From assembly GCF_022259695.1 (NCBI RefSeq), contig NZ_CP092099.1, positions 3,060,001 to 3,124,000 on the forward strand: a stretch of 64,000 bases of DNA, read 5' to 3'. The translations under genes were made by a program, and so were the position numbers. This document shows, piece after piece, positions 7,379 to 19,400 of the stretch. Origin of the DNA: Flaviramulus sp. BrNp1-15. Lineage in GTDB: Bacteria > Bacteroidota > Bacteroidia > Flavobacteriales > Flavobacteriaceae. The notes below the pieces were generated by a model. It had not been told where the DNA came from. It ran no database searches and saw nothing but the letters and a program-made list of their open reading frames with translations. Position 1 is the stretch's first letter; each line of letters opens with the position of its first letter.

Positions 7379-7508
7379 CTACACAATTTCACTTTTTAAT
7401 TTGTCCGATGCAATTCGCATAAAATATGCTACTTAAAGATAACACCATAGACAATGCTTATTTCATAGATTACAAAAATACTAACTTAATTCTAAATTAT
7501 AGCATAAA

Positions 7509-7535
7509 GAAAAAAAGCCACCAAAAGCAGCTTTT
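7509..7535 (-). terminator. Possible terminator of the adhesin operon
   Basis: On the minus strand AAAAGC and GCTTTT flank an 11-base loop and are followed by a long T run. It lies 20 bases after the stop codon of the PorE-like gene. The stem is short and the call is moderate. Confidence 0.5.
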
Positions 7536-7554
7536 CTTGTTTAAGAATTATTGT

Positions 7555-9513
7555 TTACATCTTAACTATAATGAAATCACTACGTCTGTTTAATTGGTGC
7601 TCTTCTTCACTACACTTCACACCATCAAAACATTTATTTAACAATTCGCTTTCCCCATAACCTTTTCCAGATATTCTATTTGCATTAATATTACCTTTTT
7701 TAACTAAATAGTTAATAGTTGTAATATTTCGTTTTTGAGATAATTCCTTGTTATAATTTTTTGTTGCTCTACTATCTGTATGTGATCGTACATCTATAAT
7801 CATGTTAGGATATTTTCTTAAAACCGAAATAATTTTTTGAAGTTCTACCTCTGCATCGCTACGTATGAAAGATTTATCTAAATCGAAATAAATTGGGTTT
7901 AAATTAATAGCGTCTTTTAGATTGGTTCCTTTGGTAATAATTACTTCTTCTTTTTGTAAAGTAACATTTAAAACTAATTTCTCTTTTCTATCTGAAGTTG
8001 ATAAAACTCTTTGCTCTAAAGTTTCATAACTTTCATTAGATACTCGTACTAAATACTCTCTATCACAAGACAAACTATTAAAATTATAAGTTGCATCCTC
8101 TCCAAGAATTTGCTCGTCAACAATAGAACCTTTATCATCAAACAAGCTAGCTTTAGCTCCATTTAATAATTGGTTTGTTTTAGCATCAGTTATAACTCCT
8201 GTTAACTGTTGAGCGCATTCAGGTAATTTAAACCAATAAATATCATCATCTCCTTTTCCTCCTTTTCGGTTTGATGAGAAATAACCTTCTTTGGTTTTTA
8301 AATCTTCGTAATAAGCAAAATCATCCAACGAGCTATTAATAGGCTTTCCTATATTCTCTAGATTATAATCCTCATTATTCTTTAATTTATTTTCGAAGTC
8401 CTTTATTCTGTAAATATCTAATCCGCCCAATCCTGGATATCCATTTGAAGAAAAATATAAATCTCCATTAGCATTTATAAAAGGGAATGTTTCTTGAGCC
8501 TCGGTATTTATTGATAGTCCTAAATTTTGAGGTGTTCCTAAAGTTCCATCGCTATTTATAACAGTTATGTATAAATCTGACGAACCTGAACTCCCTGGCA
8601 TGTCTGAAGCAAAAATCAACTTATCTCCTTTAGCATTAATCGTTGGATGTGCAACGCTATAAGATTCACTATTAAAATGAACTGGTTTTATATCTTGCCA
8701 AGAGTTATCTACTTTTTTTGCTCTATATAATTGCAACCTATTTACACCCGATTTGTCTCTTTTTAACCTGTTTTTAAAAAAATTGTTTCTGGTAAAATAC
8801 ATGGTGTTTCCATCAGGACTGAAAGCAACTGAAGATTCATGGTAACGTGTATTAACATTTTCGTTAAACTTTTTAAGACCGTCATAAGAGCCATCTTCTT
8901 TCTTTAAAACAGAATACAATTCTAAAAATGGTTGATTATTCCAGATATAGTTTTTTCCTTTACCTTGGGCGGAAGAAAAAACTAGTTGATTCTCTAATAT
9001 TGATACACCAAAATCTGAATGCTTTGTATTAAAAGGTAAATTAACAATTTCAATATCTTCACTATTTAGACCTATTCCTTCTAAATAATTTGGTGATGAT
9101 TCAAATACCTTTGCTCTTTTATCATTTTCAACCGATGCAGAAAATTTTTTCATCCACTTATCTGATTCTTCATAATTTTCCTTTGCCTTTAAAGCTTGAG
9201 CATATCTATAGTAATATTCTGGGTCAATGATATTGTTTTGTTTAACTTCATCTAAACTCATTAATTCTCCATACCACTTAACAGCGTCATCCATTTTATT
9301 ATTAAAGTAAAATGAGTTGCCTAGTTTTTGAAATAAATCAACTGATTTATATCCATTGTTGGCTACATCTAGCAAAATATCGGTAGTTTTTACGTATGAA
9401 AAATCATTGTAACTTTCAGCACCTCTACTTATGGATCCTTTTTGTGCATAACAATTGATTGAAACAATTGATATAAATAAAATAAATATGTGTTTAATTT
9501 TCATAATGATCAA
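7555..9513 (-). CDS. PorE-like OmpA family protein (TPR, PD40 propeller, CRD, OmpA)
   Basis: The 652-residue protein has a signal peptide (MKIKHIFILFISIVSINCYAQ; translation probably begins at the fourth codon, Met4). TPR-like helices follow (about 35-130), then PD40/WD40-like propeller blades with repeated SPDGNTMYF and KLIFASDMPGSSGSSDLY patterns (160-430). A carboxypeptidase-regulatory-like domain (about 432-520) and a C-terminal OmpA domain (534-652, NPIYFDLDKSFI, HTDSRATKNYN) end the protein. This order equals that of the T9SS protein PorE, which binds peptidoglycan through OmpA. It is last in the operon after the adhesin and PorP/SprF genes, so it probably anchors or energises export of that adhesin. 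Confidence 0.88.
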   Translation of the reverse strand: MIIMKIKHIFILFISIVSINCYAQKGSISRGAESYNDFSYVKTTDILLDVANNGYKSVDLFQKLGNSFYFNNKMDDAVKWYGELMSLDEVKQNNIIDPEYYYRYAQALKAKENYEESDKWMKKFSASVENDKRAKVFESSPNYLEGIGLNSEDIEIVNLPFNTKHSDFGVSILENQLVFSSAQGKGKNYIWNNQPFLELYSVLKKEDGSYDGLKKFNENVNTRYHESSVAFSPDGNTMYFTRNNFFKNRLKRDKSGVNRLQLYRAKKVDNSWQDIKPVHFNSESYSVAHPTINAKGDKLIFASDMPGSSGSSDLYITVINSDGTLGTPQNLGLSINTEAQETFPFINANGDLYFSSNGYPGLGGLDIYRIKDFENKLKNNEDYNLENIGKPINSSLDDFAYYEDLKTKEGYFSSNRKGGKGDDDIYWFKLPECAQQLTGVITDAKTNQLLNGAKASLFDDKGSIVDEQILGEDATYNFNSLSCDREYLVRVSNESYETLEQRVLSTSDRKEKLVLNVTLQKEEVIITKGTNLKDAINLNPIYFDLDKSFIRSDAEVELQKIISVLRKYPNMIIDVRSHTDSRATKNYNKELSQKRNITTINYLVKKGNINANRISGKGYGESELLNKCFDGVKCSEEEHQLNRRSDFIIVKM

Positions 9514-9515
9514 TT

Positions 9516-10448
9516 TTAAAAGAATCTTGGTGATAGTAATTTTCCGGCAGATCTTAACTCAAAAGTTAACATAATTTCATGCGAACCACTGTTGTAGTTG
9601 TTTAAACCCGTAGTGGTTAAATCGTAGGCATAACCAATTCTCAACACATCACTCATTTGAAAACCAATTAAACCACTTACAGAATCATCCCACCTGTAGG
9701 CTAAACCTAAAGTAAGTTTTTCGTTAAACAGTGCGTTTAAAGAAACATCTGCAATTAATGGTGCTCCTGAAACTCCTTTTACTAAAAATGCAGGTTTAAG
9801 TTTAGTATTTGCATTTAAATCAAATACATAACCACCAATTAAAAAATAGTGTAATCGCTCTGTAGCTATTGATTCTTGAAAATCATCATAATGCTCTGTT
9901 GTAATAATATTTGGGATTGACCCTCCTAAATACCATCTATCTGAATGCAAATACATTGCTGCACCAAGTGTAGGAGATATTAAATTAACATTGTTGTTAA
10001 ATAATCTATCTGGATTTTGAAAACGCCCTTTACTCCAATCCAAATCAAGAATATGTAGTCCTCCCTTTAGTCCAAATGAAAGTTCTAAGTCTTTAAGTTC
10101 ATTAACTGGTATGGTGTAAGATAAATTTGCATCTATACTTGTTTCTTCTGATGGCCCTAATTGATCGCTAACAATATTTAACCCTAAACCAATTCTCTCA
10201 TTTCGTAATGGAGAATGAATTCCAAAACTAAGTGTTTTAGGAGCTCCATCTAATCCTACCCATTGTGTTCTGTATAAAGCTGTTGCACTTAATACATCTC
10301 GTTGTCCTGCGTAAGCAGCATTTACACTCATTGTGTTATACATATATTGAGTATACTGCGGGTCTTGTTGTGCTTTAATTTCTACACTAAATAGCATAGT
10401 AATTACTATTAAAGCTAAACCTTTTATTAATGATGATTTTTGTATCAT
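9516..10448 (-). CDS. Type IX secretion membrane protein, PorP/SprF family
   Basis: The 310-residue outer-membrane beta-barrel has a signal peptide ending near IKAQ (residue 27). The family motif QDPQYTQYMYNTMSVNAAYAGQRD follows directly, then alternating beta strands and the C-terminal EIMLTFELRS strand. PorP/SprF proteins are needed for T9SS export or surface attachment of cargo with type B C-terminal signals; SprF of Flavobacterium johnsoniae serves the adhesin SprB. Here the gene lies directly after a type B adhesin (30-base gap) and 2 bases before the PorE-like gene, so a dedicated partnership is a strong inference. Confidence 0.93.
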   Translation of the reverse strand: MIQKSSLIKGLALIVITMLFSVEIKAQQDPQYTQYMYNTMSVNAAYAGQRDVLSATALYRTQWVGLDGAPKTLSFGIHSPLRNERIGLGLNIVSDQLGPSEETSIDANLSYTIPVNELKDLELSFGLKGGLHILDLDWSKGRFQNPDRLFNNNVNLISPTLGAAMYLHSDRWYLGGSIPNIITTEHYDDFQESIATERLHYFLIGGYVFDLNANTKLKPAFLVKGVSGAPLIADVSLNALFNEKLTLGLAYRWDDSVSGLIGFQMSDVLRIGYAYDLTTTGLNNYNSGSHEIMLTFELRSAGKLLSPRFF

Positions 10449-10478
10449 TTTTTCTAATATTTTTTTAGTCTTCTACTA

Positions 10479-13400
10479 TTATCTGTTTAAATAAATCCAT
10501 CCTACTTTAGGTTTAGAACCATCTCCAAAATCTAGAACATAATAATATGTTCCTACTGGTAATTCTTCTGAAACGTTTACAGTTGCACGTCCGTTTGAAA
10601 TTCCATTCCAATCATTGTTATACCCTTTCTTCTCATAAACTATATTACCCCAACGGTTATATATTTCTAATTTATTATTAGGATAGTTTTCAATACAATT
10701 TATAATCAAAACATCATTATCACCATCTCCATTTGGAGAGAACTCATTAAATACAAGTAAACAACCTAATTCTACAAATGTTGAATCATCTTTCACATTT
10801 CCATCAAAGTCATCTCCGTTATCACTTGTATCACTTACTAATTCTGAAAATCTTGTTAAAGCAGTTGCTACAACACTATTATTAACACCTCCAGCATTAA
10901 TAGTTTCTTGTGTGATTCTAAAACTAGCACTGTAAGTAGCAATTTCACCTGAAAGTAATATTCCTTCCTCACTTCCAAAAGTTGAACTTATAAAACTAGG
11001 CTCTTCTGTTAGTGTTATAGAATTACCATTTGCATCTGTAAATATATCTTCTAAAATTAGTTGTGTCAATACAACATCTCCGGTGTTTTCAACTTCAATA
11101 GTATATTCAATTTCATCACCAACAGATGTTCCAAATACTTGAGCTGTTTTAGTTACTTCAATTTCAATGGCACAAATGTCTCTTCTAAATGGATCGCAAG
11201 AGTCATTCTCATCAGTTATTCCATTAGGTATAGCTGGAGTATTTGGATCATCAACACCTGTAGTTTCTTCTAAATCTGTTAATCCATCACCATCTGTGTC
11301 GGTAATATCTACAACATCAACTACTGTTATTGTAACAACCGCTGTATCACAAACATCATCATCATCACATACTTGATACTCAAATGTATCTGTTCCACTA
11401 AATCCTGCATTTGGTGTATAGGTTATCTCGCCCGTTACTGGATCGATACTTATCGTTCCATTACTTGGTGATGTTACTGCTGTTACACTTGTTGGGTCTA
11501 TTGTTCCATCAATATCTGAATCGTTTGATAAGATATCTATTACTACTGGAACTGTTGGGTCTGTGGTCGCAACATCGTCCATAGCTTCTGGGGCATCGTT
11601 AATATCATTTACTGTAACTTCTACGCTTGCTGTTGTACAAGCTCCGTCTTCATCACATACTTGATACTCGAAACTATCTGTTCCATTAAACCCTGCATTC
11701 GGTGTATAGGTTATCTCGCCCGTTACCGGATCGATACTTATCGTTCCATTACTTGGTGATGTTACTGCTGTTACACTTGTTGGATCTATTGTTCCATCAA
11801 TATCTGTATCGTTTGATAAGATATCTATCAATACTGGTGTGTCTTCATCGGTACTTGCTACATCATCTATTGCTACTGGTGTATCGTTTACCGATGTTAC
11901 AGTAAGATCTAATGTACTTGTATCTGAACCACCATTGCCATCTTCTATTGTATAAGTTACTTGTGGTACTGCTCCTGTAAAATCAGTCGCTGGTACAAAC
12001 TCATAGCTTCCATCTGAATTTATTGTTAAATCTCCTTCTGCTAATGCAACCGTTGTTCCTGCTGGATAACTAACACCCATTACTGTGAATTCTGTTACTA
12101 CTAGTACATCTGAAGGGTTTGGGTCTGTGTCATTTGATAATAATCCATTTGAACTATCTACTAACAATGTTGTATCTTCTAATGTTGTATTTGTATCTGC
12201 ATTAGCTACTGGTGGTAATGACGTTGCTGGCACAATAACTGATACTGTTGCTGTATCACAAACACCATCATCATCACATACTTGATACTCAAATGTATCT
12301 GTTCCACTAAATCCTGCATTTGGTGTATAGGTTATCTCGCCCGTTACTGGATCGATACTTATCGTTCCATTACTTGGTGATGTTACTGCTGTTACACTTG
12401 TTGGGTCTATTGTTCCATCAATATCTGAATCGTTTGATAAGATATCTATTACTACTGGAACTGTTGGGTCTGTGGTCGCAACATCGTCCATAGCTTCTGG
12501 GGCATCGTTAATATCATTTACTGTAACTTCTACGCTTGCTGTTGTACAAGCTCCGTCTTCATCACATACTTGATACTCGAAACTATCTGTTCCATTAAAC
12601 CCTGCATTCGGTGTATAGGTTATCTCGCCCGTTACCGGATCGATACTTATCGTTCCATTACTTGGTGATGTTACTGCTGTTACACTTGTTGGATCTATTG
12701 TTCCATCAATATCTGTATCGTTTGATAAGATATCTATCAATACTGGTGTGTCTTCATCGGTACTTGCTACATCATCTATTGCTACTGGTGTATCGTTTAC
12801 CGATGTTACAGTAAGATCTAATGTACTTGTATCTGAACCACCATTGCCATCTTCTATTGTATAAGTTACTTGTGGTACTGCTCCTGTAAAATCAGTCGCT
12901 GGTACAAACTCATAGCTTCCATCTGAATTTATTGTTAAATCTCCTTCTGCTAATGCAACCGTTGTTCCTGCTGGATAACTAACACCCATTACTGTGAATT
13001 CTGTTACTACTAGTACATCTGAAGGGTTTGGGTCTGTGTCATTTGATAATAATCCATTTGAACTATCTACTAACAATGTTGTATCTTCTAATGTTGTATT
13101 TGTATCTGCATTAGCTACTGGTGGTAATGACGTTGCTGGCACAATAACTGATACTGTTGCTGTATCACAAACACCATCATCATCACATACTTGATACTCA
13201 AATGTATCTGTTCCACTAAATCCTGCATTTGGTGTATAGGTTATCTCGCCCGTTACTGGATCGATACTTATCGTTCCATTACTTGGTGATGTTACTGCTG
13301 TTACACTTGTTGGGTCTATTGTTCCATCAATATCTGAATCGTTTGATAAGATATCTATTACTACTGGAACTGTTGGGTCTGTGGTCGCAACATCGTCCAT

Positions 13401-16400
13401 AGCTTCTGGGGCATCGTTAATATCATTTACTGTAACTTCTACGCTTGCTGTTGTACAAGCTCCGTCTTCATCACATACTTGATACTCAAATGTATCTGTT
13501 CCATTAAACCCTGCATCCGGTGTATAGGTTATCTCGCCCGTTACCGGATCGATACTTATCGTTCCATTACTTGGTGATGTTACTGCTGTTACACTTGTTG
13601 GATCTATTGTTCCATCAATATCTGTATCGTTTGATAAGATATCTATCAATACTGGTGTGTCTTCATCAGTACTTGCTAAATCATCTATTGCTACTGGGGC
13701 ATCGTTCACTGGGGTTACGTCTACTAATACCGAACCTGTGTCTGTGCCGCCATTACCGTCATCTACCGTGTAATCAAAACTTACATCTACCGTACTGTCT
13801 GCATCTGGAGTAACTACTAACTCGCCACCGGTTAAGGTGACTGTTCCGCCGGTGACAGTTACCGTCTCGCCTTCTGCGATTGGGCTACCGTTTATTTCTG
13901 TTATTGTTAATACATCGCCTTCAGCATCGATATCGCCATCCAATACATTTATTGTTACTGGCGTGTCTTCATTGGTCATTTCTGTTAATTCATCATCGGC
14001 TACTGGGGCATCGTTCACTGGGGTTACGTCTACTAATACTGAACCTGTGTCTGTACCGCCATTACCGTCATCTACTGTGTAATCAAAACTTACATCTACC
14101 GTACTATCTGCATCTGGAGTCACTACCAATTCACCACCAGTTAAGGTGACTGTGCCGCCGGTGACAGTTACCGTCTCGCCTTCTGCGATTGGGCTACCGT
14201 TTATTTCTGTTATTGTTAATACATCGCCTTCAGCATCGGTATCGCCATCCAATACATCTATTGTTACTGGCGTGTCTTCATTGGTACTCTCTGATAATTC
14301 ATCATCGGCTACTGGGGCATCGTTCACTGGGGTTACGTCTACTAATACTGAACCTATGTCTGTACCGCCATTACCGTCATCTACCGTGTAATCAAAACTC
14401 ACATCTACCGTACTGTCTGCATCTGGAGTCACTACCAACTCGCCGCCAGTTAAGGTGACTGTGCCGCCAGTGACAGTTACCGTCTCGCCTTCTGCGATTG
14501 GGGTACCGTCTACTTCAGTGATCGTTAATACATCGCCTTCTGCATCGGTATCGCCATCCAATACATCTATTGTTACTGGCGTGTCTTCATTGGTCGTTTC
14601 TGATAATTCATCATCGGCTACTGGGGCATCGTTCACTGGGGTTACGTCTACTAATACCGAACCTGTGTCTGTGCCGCCATTACCGTCATCTACCGTGTAA
14701 TCAAAACTTACATCTACCGTACTGTCTGCATCTGGAGTCACTACCAACTCGCCACCGGTTAAGGTGACTGTGCCGCCAGTGACAGTTACCGTCTCGCCTT
14801 CTGCGATTGGGGTACCGTCTACTTCAGTGATCGTTAATACATCGCCTTCTGCATCGGTATCGCCATCCAATACATCTATTGTTACTGGCGTGTCTTCATT
14901 GGTACTCTCTGATAATTCATCATCGGCTACTGGGGCATCGTTCACTGGGGTTACGTCTACTAATACTGAGCCTGTGTCTGTGCCGCCATTACCGTCATCT
15001 ACCGTGTAATCAAAACTTACATCTACCGTACTATCTGCATCTGGAGTCACTACCAACTCACCGCCGGTTAAGGTCACTGTGCCGCCTGTTACTGCTACCG
15101 TCTCGCCTTCTGCGATTGGGGTACCCTCTACTTCGGTGATCGTTAATACATCCCCTTCGGCATCGGTATCGCCATCTAATACATTTATTGTTACTGGGGT
15201 GTCTTCATTAGTCGTTTCTGATAATTCATCATCGGCTACTGGGGCATCGTTCACTGGGGTTACGTCTACTAATACTGAGCCTGTGTCTGTGCCGCCATTA
15301 CCGTCATCTACCGTGTAATCAAAACTTACATCTACCGTACTATCTGCATCTGGAGTCACTACCAACTCACCGCCGGTTAAGGTGACTGTGCCACCTGTTA
15401 CTGCTACCGTCTCGCCTTCTGCGATTGGGGTACCGTCTACTTCGGTGATCGTTAATACATCGCCTTCTGCATCGGTATCACCATCCAATACATCTATTGT
15501 TACTGGCGTGTCTTCATTGGTCGTTTCTGTTAATTCATCATCGGCTACTGGAGCATCGTTCACTGGGGTTACGTCTACTAATACTGAGCCTGTGTCTGTG
15601 CCGCCATTACCGTCATCTACCGTGTAATCAAAACTTACATCTACCGTACTATCTGCATCTGGAGTCACTACCAACTCACCGCCGGTTAAGGTCACTGTGC
15701 CGCCTGTTACTGCTACCGTCTCGCCTTCTGCGATTGGGCTACCGTCTACTTCGGTGATCGTTAATACATCCCCTTCGGCATCGATATCGCCATCTAATAC
15801 ATTTATTGTTACTGGGGTGTCTTCATTAGTCGTTTCTGATAATTCATCATCGGCTACTGGGGCATCGTTCACTGGGGTTACGTCTACTAATACTGAACCT
15901 GTGTCTGTCCCGCCATTACCGTCATCTACCGTGTAATCAAAACTTACATCTACCGTACTGTCTGCATCTGGAGTCACTACCAACTCACCGCCGGTTAAGG
16001 TGACTGTGCCGCCAGTTACTGCTACCGTCTCGCCTTCTGCGATTGGGCTACCGTCTACTTCAGTGATCGTTAATATATCCCCTTCGGCATCGATATCGCC
16101 ATCTAATACATTTATTGTTACTGGGGTGTCTTCATTGGTCGTTTCTGATAATTCATCATCGGCTACTGGGGCATCGTTCACTGGGGTTACGTCTACTAAT
16201 ACTGAGCCTGTGTCTGTGCCGCCATTACCGTCATCTACCGTGTAATCAAAACTTACATCTACCGTACTATCTGCATCTGGAGTCACTACCAACTCACCGC
16301 CGGTTAAGGTCACTGTGCCGCCAGTTACTGCTACCGTCTCGCCTTCTGCGATTGGGGTACCCTCTACTTCGGTGATCGTTAATACATCCCCTTCGGCATC

Positions 16401-19400
16401 GGTATCGCCATCTAATACATTTATTGTTACTGGGGTGTCTTCATTAGTCGTTTCTGATAATTCATCATCGGCTACTGGGGCATCGTTCACTGGGGTTACG
16501 TCTACTAATACTGAGCCTGTGTCTGTGCCGCCATTACCGTCATCTACCGTGTAATCAAAACTTACATCTACCGTACTATCTGCATCTGGAGTCACTACCA
16601 ACTCACCGCCGGTTAAGGTCACTGTGCCGCCTGTTACTGCTACCGTCTCGCCTTCTGCGATTGGGGTACCCTCTACTTCGGTGATCGTTAATACATCCCC
16701 TTCGGCATCGGTATCGCCATCTAATACATTTATTGTTACTGGGGTGTCTTCATTAGTCGTTTCTGATAATTCATCATCGGCTACTGGGGCATCGTTCACT
16801 GGGGTTACGTCTACTAATACTGAGCCTGTGTCTGTGCCGCCATTACCGTCATCTACCGTGTAATCAAAACTTACATCTACCGTACTATCTGCATCTGGAG
16901 TCACTACCAACTCACCGCCGGTTAAGGTGACTGTGCCACCTGTTACTGCTACCGTCTCGCCTTCTGCGATTGGGGTACCGTCTACTTCGGTGATCGTTAA
17001 TACATCGCCTTCTGCATCGGTATCACCATCCAATACATCTATTGTTACTGGCGTGTCTTCATTGGTCGTTTCTGTTAATTCATCATCGGCTACTGGAGCA
17101 TCGTTCACTGGGGTTACGTCTACTAATACCGAACCTGTGTCTGTACCGCCATTACCGTCATCTACCGTGTAATCAAAACTTACATCTACCGTACTATCTG
17201 CATCTGGAGTCACTACCAACTCACCGCCGGTTAAGGTCACTGTGCCGCCAGTTACTGCTACCGTCTCGCCTTCTGCGATTGGGGTACCCTCTACTTCGGT
17301 GATCGTTAATACATCCCCTTCGGCATCGGTATCGCCATCTAATACATTTATTGTTACTGGGGTGTCTTCATTAGTCGTTTCTGATAATTCATCATCGGCT
17401 ACTGGGGCATCGTTCACTGGGGTTACGTCTACTAATACTGAGCCTGTGTCTGTGCCGCCATTACCGTCATCTACCGTGTAATCAAAACTTACATCTACCG
17501 TACTATCTGCATCTGGAGTCACTACCAACTCACCGCCGGTTAAGGTGACTGTGCCACCTGTTACTGCTACCGTCTCGCCTTCTGCGATTGGGGTACCGTC
17601 TACTTCGGTGATTGTTAATACATCACCTTCGGCATCGGTATCGCCATCTAATACATTTATTGTTACTGGGGTGTCTTCAATAGTCGTTTCTGATAATTCA
17701 TCATCTGCGACTGGGGCATCGTTTACTGGGGTAACTGTTACAGTTACCGTAGCCGTGGAAACATCTCCATTTGAGTCTGTAATTGTATAATCAAAAGTAT
17801 CAGTACCATTGAAATCTGAAGCAGGTGTATAATCTATCGTATCATCTATTGGATTATCTGGCGTACCACCATCATTAACAGTTACTGTTCCACCATTGGT
17901 TGTCGTAGCACTTACCAAGCCTATAGTTCCAACATTAGGCCCATCACCACCAAAATCATCTAATCCATTTCCATTGTCTGCAAGTACATCAAGTGTATTG
18001 TTTGTAGAGTCTTCGCTTATTCCAGTAATCGTATCATCTTGTGCTGTTGGATTACATGCAGAAGCATCTCCATTGTCTGTTACTGCTAATGTTATTGCTT
18101 GACCACCACTTGTTATACTTGGAACTCCATTGCCATCTACAACATCACCTAGCGAATTATCTCCATCTAAATCTGAGGCTGTAAATGTTCCTGCCGCTTC
18201 TACTGCATCAGGACAACCATCACCATCAGAATCTGCATCAAAATAATCTGGAATTGTATCTAAATCTGTATCACAAAAAGTTTGAAAAACTAAAATATCA
18301 TCAATTGCTAAATCATTTCCTGCTCCAGTTTCTCCTAAGTTTATTAAAACAATATCTATATCATCGGTTGTAGTTGGAATGAAAAGTGTTGGGTTTTCGA
18401 AAAACTTCCAAGCATTTGCCCAATCACCAGATGCAGCTATAGCAATAGGCTCTGTATCAAATTCATACAATAAAGAATTATCACTTGTTCTTTCAAATCT
18501 AATTCTAAAATTAGGAAGATTTCTACCGCCTTGTAAATCCATATTCATTGCCCACAAAGAAGCATTAATTGGAGCACCGGTTACTACATTTGTAAGTGTT
18601 CGTCTATAAAATTCTTCACCTGCAACGCCTGCATTTACCATAAACATTCTGCCCCCAGTTGCTGTTACTCCATCAGTATGATCTCCTAATGGTTGCCATA
18701 CACCACTTGCCCATTGTGCAACCTCTAATGGATTATCAAAAATTGTATAATAACCATCTTGCAAAGAAGCTCCCGGAGATGAAGTACCTGCTCCCCCTCC
18801 TGTTGGTGTTGTTCCTTCGATTGCTTCATAATATGTGTATGTTGTAACCGCTCCTGTCCCTACACCCGGTAAGTTGGTGCTAACTGCTCCTGATGGTTGT
18901 TGCCCGAAGTCTTCATTAAAAAGTGTAACACTAATTGAACCTGATGTACCACAAGACGAATTTTCATCTATATCCAATATCCCATCATTGTCATCATCAA
19001 GATCACATCCATCTGGTACTAAATCTCCATCATTATCTGCATTATCATCAGATCCGTTACAAATATCGGAAGCATCTGGAACGCCATCTCCATCTGAATC
19101 TGGAGGACAAGCGGAGGCATCTCCACTATTTGTTACTGCTGCTGTGGTTGCTTGACCACCACTTGCACTAACTGGAATACCATTGCTATCTACTGAATCA
19201 CCAAGTGAGCTATCTCCATCTAAATCTGAAGCTGTAAATGTGCCTGCTCCTTCAATAGCATCAGGACAACCATCTCCATCTGAATCTGTATCTAAATGAT
19301 TAGGAAATGTGTCTCCATCAGTATCTATAAAAACTGGAATATCACAAAAACCAGAGAAACGAATGCTATGGTTATTTATAGCACCTCCTGTTGAAGCAGT

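Noticed and set aside
13701-17717. CRISPR-like regular array
   Set aside because: Units are 309 bases, contiguous, in frame and coding, with no short repeats separated by unique spacers and no cas genes.
11702-18102. Many plus-strand open frames of 65-120 codons inside the adhesin gene
   Set aside because: They are antisense shadows that repeat with the 309- or 909-base period, have Ser/Thr/Pro- or His/Leu-rich low-complexity products and match no family. The minus-strand frame has a signal peptide and known domains throughout.
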